Assembly: GCA_024635855.1 (NCBI GenBank)
Contig: JAGXHZ010000093.1
Location: 1-18,895 of the forward strand
Reading direction: 5' to 3'
Length of the DNA: 18,895 nt
Origin: Sulfuricurvum sp.
GTDB taxonomy: Bacteria; Campylobacterota; Campylobacteria; Campylobacterales; Sulfurimonadaceae
The position numbers and the translations under genes are program-made. Each line of letters starts with the position of its first letter. Within the stretch, counting starts at the first letter, position 1. The notes under the pieces are model-generated. The model saw only the letters and a program-made list of their open reading frames with translations. It made no database searches and was not told where the DNA came from. Below are positions 14,361 to 18,895 of this stretch, one piece after another.

Positions 14361-16868
14361 TTACCCTTCTGTTAATTTAGCAATAATTTCTTGAACATTA
14401 TCGCACATCCTATTTTGTTTTTCGATTAAGAAATGATCGCGGACTCTATTTTTATCGGTGTGAATCTTGGCAGTCGCGATGTTGATATGGACTTCATCGC
14501 AAAGTTGGACAAAATATGCGAGCAATCCGCGTTGGTTTGTTGTATTGAGATTGAGCTGAGCGTAATGGATGGAATGGTCACAATCGAGGGTGATTTCCTG
14601 TCTTTTAATGATAGGCTTTGGAAGGTCAAGCTTTTTGGACATATCAAACGCCTCTTCCACTATTATTTCGATTTGTTCCATTGTCCCCTCACGAGGTCGT
14701 TGCAAAAACTCGATTTTGAAATATTTGATTCCATCAAAAAGGGTGAAAATATCCATCGATGCTACATCCAGATAGCTGAGTTTTCCGAGTAAATAGCCTA
14801 GATTTAGAGGAATACGACGGAAAATATGGATAACTAAACCTCCATTGACATGGAGTCCATAAGTAAAGGTTTGGCACTTAAATGCCTCTTTAGAGAGTGC
14901 TATGATTTCATCGGAAGAGTGTTTGAAAAAGAAAAGATTGGATTCAATGGAAAGAATTTTCTTTTGTTCTGGCTTGCTTAATAGGGTAAAATCAGGATCA
15001 CCAAGTAAGCGCCGTTCTTTATTTTGGCGTTTAATGGCATCCGTTAGTCGGTCGTTTTGGGAAGAAATTTCCAGCGCTGCCTCGTAAAGCTCATAAAGCA
15101 AATTAGCACCAAAACTCGTATAGGTTCCTGCGCCTACTCCATTGATATCGGCATAGGTGAGAATATAGAGAAGTTTAAGGTTTTCAGGTGTTTTAATTTT
15201 AGACATAAATTGATAGAGTGTTTTTTCACTGTAGAGATTTTCACGGTAGGCAACGTTGCTCATCGTGACATGATGACGGACGAGCAACGCGGCACGCTCA
15301 TGCGTTGAAGCAGGAAGTTTAAGACTTTTGATAAACGGAACAATGAGTTTTGTCCCCACTTCACTATGATCTTGTTTTCTCCCTTTTCCCGTATCATGAA
15401 GCAAAATGACCGATTTTAGAAGTATCTTATCGTTGAGTGACAGAGGGGTATATAGAGCTTCTACATGAGGGTCTTTGATATTTTCAAGCGCTTCAATGCA
15501 TTTAATGGAGTGCAAATCAACCGGATAATGGTGATAGCCATCAAACTGGGGGAGATGAAGCACTTTTTTAAAGGCTCCTATGAGATGATGGAGGATACCG
15601 GCATCGTAAAACAGTTTGAGCATGACATAGAGATGATTGCGTTCAAAAAGTTTACGTAAATGAATGTGCGTTTTGGCTTTTAGCGGATGTTTTATGGTGA
15701 CATAGGTAAAGTGAAAGAGTACACTTTCATCAAATTTCCACGGTTTGTCTTCGAGAGTAGTTAAAAGTTCGAGAAGAGAGTCGATGTTTGGGGTAGGAAG
15801 ATTGTATGAACTGTAGAGGGTGTCCTCAAAAGCGTAAAATCCTTTACAAAGCCTTCCTGATCGCAGCTTTGCGGTTTTAGTAATGTCTGTGAGATAGTGT
15901 CTCGCCATTTTTTTGACATAAATTTGGGTAAAGTTATTGATACGCCATTGCGCTTCGAGGAGTTTGGTGACCAGTCGGCGTTCATCGGTAAATCCTAGCA
16001 TTCGTGCAATACTTGGCATGAAATCAAGGACTAATTGGTCTTGCTGCTTATTGGCGAGGAGGTGAAGGGCACTTCGAACCCGAAAGAGCAATTCTAACGC
16101 GATACGATATTCACGATAATGTTCTTCACTAAAAAGCGTCCCGGTAAGTTCACGAAGAGTTGTTACTCCATAAAGCGTTTTGGCAATCCAATAAAGCAGT
16201 TGCGAATCCCGTAATCCCCCTACACCTTCTTTGATATTAGGCTGCATGGAAAAAGCATATTTAGTGCGACGAATTTGAGCTTCATTGATTTTTGCCAAAA
16301 CGAATTTTTTAGGATCATCGTGACGGATGAGTGTGAGGCGATTTTGAGTCGCATTCCACGTAAAAGGGGAACCGATGATGAGACGTGATTCCATCATTGC
16401 AGTTTTAATGGTTATATCCTCACGCGATGCACTCAGTAAATCATTGACTTCATGAACCCGATGACCCAGCTTCAACCCCGAATCCCACGCCAAATAGAGA
16501 AACTTCTCGATAATAGCCGCCGTGTTGTACCCTTCGTTTTTTTCATACACAATCATGAGATCGATGTCGCTGTGAACACAAAGCTGTTCTCGCCCATAGC
16601 TTCCCAGTGCGATAAGTGCGATAGGGATATTCCCCCGCATAGGGAGATAATTACCAAACATTCGGCGCAAAAGTGTTTTGTACATCAGAGAGATAATCGA
16701 ATCAAGAGCTTTGGTGTGCGTGACGAGAAAATCTTTCCCTTGATTGCGTTCAAAGAGAGTTAAGAGAGAATTTTTATAATCATTAATATGCGATTTAAAA
16801 AGTTTTGAAAGTTCAAAATCACTGGCATTGGATTCGATGAGGTCTTCGAGTTGTTCGGCAATAGTCAT
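14361..16868 (-). CDS. glnD: PII uridylyltransferase/uridylyl-removing enzyme GlnD
   Basis: An 835-residue bifunctional nitrogen sensor that uridylylates PII proteins when glutamine is low and removes UMP when it is high. The N-terminal nucleotidyltransferase shows GSYGRE (89-94) with Asp101-x-Asp103 (SDIDLM). A PII-UTase linker region follows (EGVGGLRDSQLLYW, 214-227). The HD phosphohydrolase domain has DLHS (451-454), LLHDTGKG (489-496), RHHV (531-534) and YADI (572-575). The C-terminus carries two ACT-like regulatory regions (about 665-730 and 768-833, the latter with YAQLNLNTTNQRGLLAYF). Size and order fit GlnD. No PII or ammonium transporter gene is in the window. No strong Shine-Dalgarno is visible before the ATG at 16868. 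Confidence 0.93.
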   Translation of the reverse strand: MTIAEQLEDLIESNASDFELSKLFKSHINDYKNSLLTLFERNQGKDFLVTHTKALDSIISLMYKTLLRRMFGNYLPMRGNIPIALIALGSYGREQLCVHSDIDLMIVYEKNEGYNTAAIIEKFLYLAWDSGLKLGHRVHEVNDLLSASREDITIKTAMMESRLIIGSPFTWNATQNRLTLIRHDDPKKFVLAKINEAQIRRTKYAFSMQPNIKEGVGGLRDSQLLYWIAKTLYGVTTLRELTGTLFSEEHYREYRIALELLFRVRSALHLLANKQQDQLVLDFMPSIARMLGFTDERRLVTKLLEAQWRINNFTQIYVKKMARHYLTDITKTAKLRSGRLCKGFYAFEDTLYSSYNLPTPNIDSLLELLTTLEDKPWKFDESVLFHFTYVTIKHPLKAKTHIHLRKLFERNHLYVMLKLFYDAGILHHLIGAFKKVLHLPQFDGYHHYPVDLHSIKCIEALENIKDPHVEALYTPLSLNDKILLKSVILLHDTGKGRKQDHSEVGTKLIVPFIKSLKLPASTHERAALLVRHHVTMSNVAYRENLYSEKTLYQFMSKIKTPENLKLLYILTYADINGVGAGTYTSFGANLLYELYEAALEISSQNDRLTDAIKRQNKERRLLGDPDFTLLSKPEQKKILSIESNLFFFKHSSDEIIALSKEAFKCQTFTYGLHVNGGLVIHIFRRIPLNLGYLLGKLSYLDVASMDIFTLFDGIKYFKIEFLQRPREGTMEQIEIIVEEAFDMSKKLDLPKPIIKRQEITLDCDHSIHYAQLNLNTTNQRGLLAYFVQLCDEVHINIATAKIHTDKNRVRDHFLIEKQNRMCDNVQEIIAKLTEG

Positions 16869-16890
16869 TGTGGCTGCTTTTTTTTAAGTT

Positions 16891-16896
16891 ATTGTA
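16891..16896 (-). promoter_or_regulatory. Possible -10 box for glnD-glmS
   Basis: TACAAT on the minus strand, 22 bases upstream of the glnD ATG, with no clear -35. It would give a very short leader. Sequence match only. Confidence 0.35.
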
Positions 16897-17000
16897 TCTT
16901 AAATCGGTATTATTGGGAGGGAAAATGCAGGTGAAAAAATAAGCAAAAATATTATCTTATTCTTTAGCTCTCAGTGAAACTAAAAATTCATTTGACGTGA

Positions 17001-17190
17001 CAACATCGATTCCGCAGTGATAAAATACTAACTTCGATCCATTACGCCACCTTCAAACTCTCCGATGAACGAACCCTTGGAGTGGTTTGAAAGATTAGTG
17101 AGCGAGAAAACTCTCCCTTTTACGGTAAAAGTGCTCCAGATCGGAGAGATTTATCGTTTTAACGAAATATCCACACTTAAATCGACCTGA
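17001..17190 (+). pseudogene. 3' remnant of an MBL-fold (UlaG/NAPE-PLD-like) hydrolase
   Basis: Two overlapping plus-strand frames read as one decayed protein tail. The first (17010 onward, after a stop at 16998-17000) gives ILTSIHYATFKLSDE; the second (ATG 17065 to TGA 17190) gives MNEPLEWFERLVSEKT and then VLQIGEIYRF. Together they resemble the end of UlaG/NAPE-PLD-type metallo-hydrolases, which have IHxGTFxLxDEPxxEP and then a closing xGE segment. The frames are joined at GATGAACGAACCC; inserting one more GATGAAC-type unit (8 nt) would restore SDEPMNEP, so a deletion between short direct repeats is a plausible cause. No upstream part of the gene is recognisable. The 3' end overlaps the end of the yceI gene on the other strand. 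I recognise the family from memory of its C-terminal motif only. Confidence 0.5.
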
Positions 17191-17681
17191 TCGCGTACGC
17201 TCAAAAATAGTAATTTAGGCGGTTTGATCCCAAAATCGGTCATCTTGAGAATGCCCGTAGCTTGAATACGCACTTGTGAACTCTCTTCGGTAATTCTTCC
17301 CTCAAAACTGATCGGTTTGGTCACACCGTGCAGATTCATCGTCCCTTTGAGGAGATAATTATCTTCTCCTTTTGCGACAACCTCTTTGACCTCAAATACC
17401 ACTTTAGGAAATAAAGAAGACTCCAAAGCCTCTTGCATATCAGCATCTCGTCTTTTGTTATCGCTAATTAGATCGCTCATCGATACTTCAATAGACCCTT
17501 TTAATGTTAATGGAGTGGACTCCATAGATAAATGGGATGTTGCCCTCTTGGCAACCGGATCAATCTTCTTATCCAAAGCCATTTCCGTATGGGCTTTGAT
17601 AGCTCCCGATTCAAACGACAGATTTCCTGCAAAAACAGCAGCGGTCAATGCAACGGCTGCTAAGCTTAATTTCAACATCAT
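17151..17681 (-). CDS. YceI-family periplasmic polyisoprenoid-binding protein
   Basis: A 176-residue secreted protein. Residues 1-18 are a signal peptide (MMLKLSLAAVALTAAVFA, likely cut before GNL). The rest has the YceI lipocalin-like pattern: a hydrophilic segment around AKRATSHLSMEST, SMSDLISDNKRRDADMQEAL, SLFPKVVFEV (90-99), LKGTMNLHGVTKPISF and a C-terminal FLSVRDQVDLSVDISL. Family members bind isoprenoid chains such as quinones. A strong AGGAGGA (17686-17692) lies four bases before the ATG at 17681 and seven before a second ATG at 17678; either start fits and changes one residue. It sits head-to-head with mqnE of menaquinone synthesis, which suits a quinone-related role, but that link is inference. 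Confidence 0.85.
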   Translation of the reverse strand: MMLKLSLAAVALTAAVFAGNLSFESGAIKAHTEMALDKKIDPVAKRATSHLSMESTPLTLKGSIEVSMSDLISDNKRRDADMQEALESSLFPKVVFEVKEVVAKGEDNYLLKGTMNLHGVTKPISFEGRITEESSQVRIQATGILKMTDFGIKPPKLLFLSVRDQVDLSVDISLKR

Positions 17682-17767
17682 GACATCCTCCTAAAATAAA
17701 ATGGATACGCTAGACTAAACAAACCTAAATGTCGCAACCACAATATCAATGTTTGAAACAATAACAT

Positions 17768-17773
17768 ATTATA
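17768..17773 (-). promoter_or_regulatory. Probable -10 box for the yceI gene
   Basis: TATAAT on the minus strand with no clear -35, giving a leader of roughly 80 nt before the yceI start. Sequence match only. Confidence 0.4.
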
Positions 17774-17818
17774 GTACGAAAGGATAATAGAGGTGTAATG
17801 AAAGAAATTAGAGGCTAA

Positions 17819-17861
17819 AATCCTTAGTAAATCTTGGTACTATGGTACTTTGTAAAGGATT
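17819..17861. repeat. Long imperfect inverted repeat in the yceI-mqnE divergent region
   Basis: AATCCTT (17819-17825) pairs with AAGGATT (17855-17861); after one mismatch the stem extends with G-U pairs and GTAAA/TTTGT, and the tip holds GTAC-TATG-GTAC. No U-tract follows, so it is not an ordinary terminator. It could be an operator or a structured RNA from transcription entering from either side. The remainder of 17693-17953 is AT-rich with only the two -10 boxes. Confidence 0.4.
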
Positions 17862-17919
17862 GTTTACGATGAGTTTTAAAAAAAATAGCTTAATTTAATA
17901 CCGCTCTTTCTTCTTTCGC

Positions 17920-17925
17920 TATAAT
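17920..17925 (+). promoter_or_regulatory. Consensus -10 box for mqnE
   Basis: TATAAT preceded by a T/C-rich tract (17905-17918) and without a TTGACA-like -35, as is usual in Campylobacterota. The expected transcript start near 17931 leaves a leader of about 22 nt that lacks an obvious Shine-Dalgarno. Confidence 0.5.
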
Positions 17926-17953
17926 GCGCAAAATAAATAATAAAAGATTTTTC

Positions 17954-18895
17954 ATGACGATTATCGAAAAAGTAAAACAGAGTATTCGCCTTGAGTTTGA
18001 TGAAGCGGTTGCTTTGTACGATTTAGACCTTTTTACTCTTGGTGAGCTTGCGGATGAAAAGCGACGTGCTTTGCATGGCAAACAAACATTTTTCAATATC
18101 AACCGTCATATTAATCCGACCAACGTTTGTAAAGATGTCTGCAAATTTTGTGCCTACAGCGCCAGCCGTAAAAATCCTAATCCCTACACGATGAGTCACG
18201 AAGAGATTGTGGCAATCACCGATGATATTGTCGCGCGGGGTATTTCGGAAGTACATATCGTCTCAGCACATAATCCTGATACGGGCTTGGAGTGGTATCT
18301 CGAAGTATTCCGCAAGATCAAAGAGGCGCATCCGCAGCTGCATATCAAAGCGCTCACAGCAGCGGAAGTTCATTTTTTGGCAGAAGAATACAACAAAAGC
18401 TACGATGAAATTTTGGATTTGATGGTGGCAAACGGAGTCGATTCGATGCCAGGTGGCGGAGCAGAAATTTTTGATGAAAAAGTACGCGATTTCATCTGCA
18501 AAGGGAAAGTAAATTCCAAGCAGTGGCTTGAAATTCATCGTAAATGGCATGAGCGCGGGATGAAATCCAATGTCACAATGCTGTTCGGTCATGTCGAAGA
18601 ACGCTCTCATCGGATTGACCACATGATGCGAATTCGTGATTTGCAGGATGTTACGGGAGGGTTTAACTGTTTTATTCCTCTCGTGTATCAAAGTGAAAAC
18701 AACTTTTTGAACGTTAAAGAGTTTATCACCGCGCATGAAATTCTCAAAACGATGGCAATCAGCCGTATCGTATTAGACAATGTCCCCAATCTTAAAGCTT
18801 ATTGGGTTACCTCTACTGTGAATTTAGCATTGGTAGCTCAAGAATTCGGTGCCAACGATTTGGACGGCACAATCGAAAAAGAATCCATAAATTCA
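17954..18895 (+). CDS. mqnE: Aminofutalosine synthase MqnE, 5' part (cut by window edge)
   Basis: The first 314 codons of an open frame that runs off the right edge. It is a radical-SAM enzyme of the futalosine menaquinone pathway, which joins the chorismate-derived enolpyruvyl benzoate to SAM to form aminofutalosine. The cluster motif is Cys56-x3-Cys60-x2-Cys63 (NVCKDVCKFCAY) within INRHINPTNVC. Other matches are IVSAHNPDTGLEWYLE, HIKALTAAEVHFLA, SMPGGGAEIFDEKVR and TMLFGHVEERSHRIDHM, with the GGGAE element placed as in MqnE/MqnC. It could be confused with MqnC, but the AEIF and LFGHVE patterns and the spacing favour MqnE. The ATG at 17954 lacks a strong Shine-Dalgarno. The product fits an organism using menaquinone for anaerobic or microaerobic respiration. 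Confidence 0.9.
   Translation, partial: MTIIEKVKQSIRLEFDEAVALYDLDLFTLGELADEKRRALHGKQTFFNINRHINPTNVCKDVCKFCAYSASRKNPNPYTMSHEEIVAITDDIVARGISEVHIVSAHNPDTGLEWYLEVFRKIKEAHPQLHIKALTAAEVHFLAEEYNKSYDEILDLMVANGVDSMPGGGAEIFDEKVRDFICKGKVNSKQWLEIHRKWHERGMKSNVTMLFGHVEERSHRIDHMMRIRDLQDVTGGFNCFIPLVYQSENNFLNVKEFITAHEILKTMAISRIVLDNVPNLKAYWVTSTVNLALVAQEFGANDLDGTIEKESINS

Noticed and set aside
17121..17133. TTTTACGGTAAAA mini-palindrome as a terminator of yceI
   Set aside because: It gives at most five weak pairs, with no U-tract on the yceI strand.
17058..17148. Perfect 9-bp inverted repeat CTCTCCGAT / ATCGGAGAG, suggesting a structured RNA
   Set aside because: Both arms fall in the remnant coding frames of the MBL-fold hydrolase (coding LSD and IGE), the loop is about 73 nt, and a chance match of this size in such a span is not very rare.
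17869..17898. Tiny frame MSFKKNSLI as a leader peptide of mqnE
   Set aside because: It lies upstream of the best mqnE -10 box, so it would not be on that transcript, and it is too short to support.

Overview
The window looks like chromosomal DNA of a Campylobacterota (formerly Epsilonproteobacteria) species, most likely in the Sulfuricurvum/Sulfurimonas neighbourhood. The pointers are the fused ispDF gene, an HP1021/Cj1608-type atypical response regulator next to an ATP-sulfurylase-like gene and pgpA (the order I recall around Cj1607-Cj1610 in Campylobacter jejuni), a futalosine-pathway menaquinone gene, c-heme diguanylate-cyclase-type sensors, promoters with a good -10 and no clear -35, and moderate GC. 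No tRNA, rRNA, CRISPR array, insertion sequence or prophage is visible. The species is inferred, not proven.

Layout. (1) 1-5881, minus strand, a likely operon read right to left: ispDF (TTG start), an HP1021-like orphan regulator (ATGA overlap), a zinc-ribbon ATP-sulfurylase-like protein (23-nt overlap), pgpA, then after 71 nt a Na+/H+-antiporter/histidine-kinase fusion whose stop overlaps the ATG of a response regulator that runs off the left edge. (2) 5882-6114, a divergent control region; its right half is a structured thiC leader without a recognisable TPP riboswitch core. (3) 6115-10550, plus strand: thiC, mrp (Fe-S carrier ATPase) and a membrane c-heme sensor with a degenerate GGDEF domain. 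(4) 10551-16868, minus strand, converging on block 3: glnD, glmS, and a second c-heme GGDEF sensor, paralogous to the first, with an intact GGEEF motif but an in-frame TGA at codon 70. (5) 16869-18895: decayed remains of an MBL-fold hydrolase, a secreted YceI-family protein (minus), and divergently the 5' part of mqnE (plus, cut by the right edge).

How the parts fit. Much of the block is core metabolism: isoprenoid precursors (ispDF), phospholipid head-group maturation (pgpA), thiamine pyrimidine (thiC), Fe-S cluster delivery (mrp; ThiC and MqnE are Fe-S enzymes), amino sugars (glmS), nitrogen signalling (glnD) and menaquinone (mqnE). Woven through it is a dense set of sensors: an antiporter fused to a kinase, a regulator with no phosphorylatable Asp, and a head-on pair of heme-c GGDEF proteins. 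In that pair one copy has a damaged active site and the other a damaged reading frame. The strongest leads for new biology are the transporter-kinase fusion, the ATP-sulfurylase-like protein lacking the catalytic arginines, the c-heme sensor pair, and the hairpin that may hide the ribosome binding site of the first sensor only on read-through transcripts.
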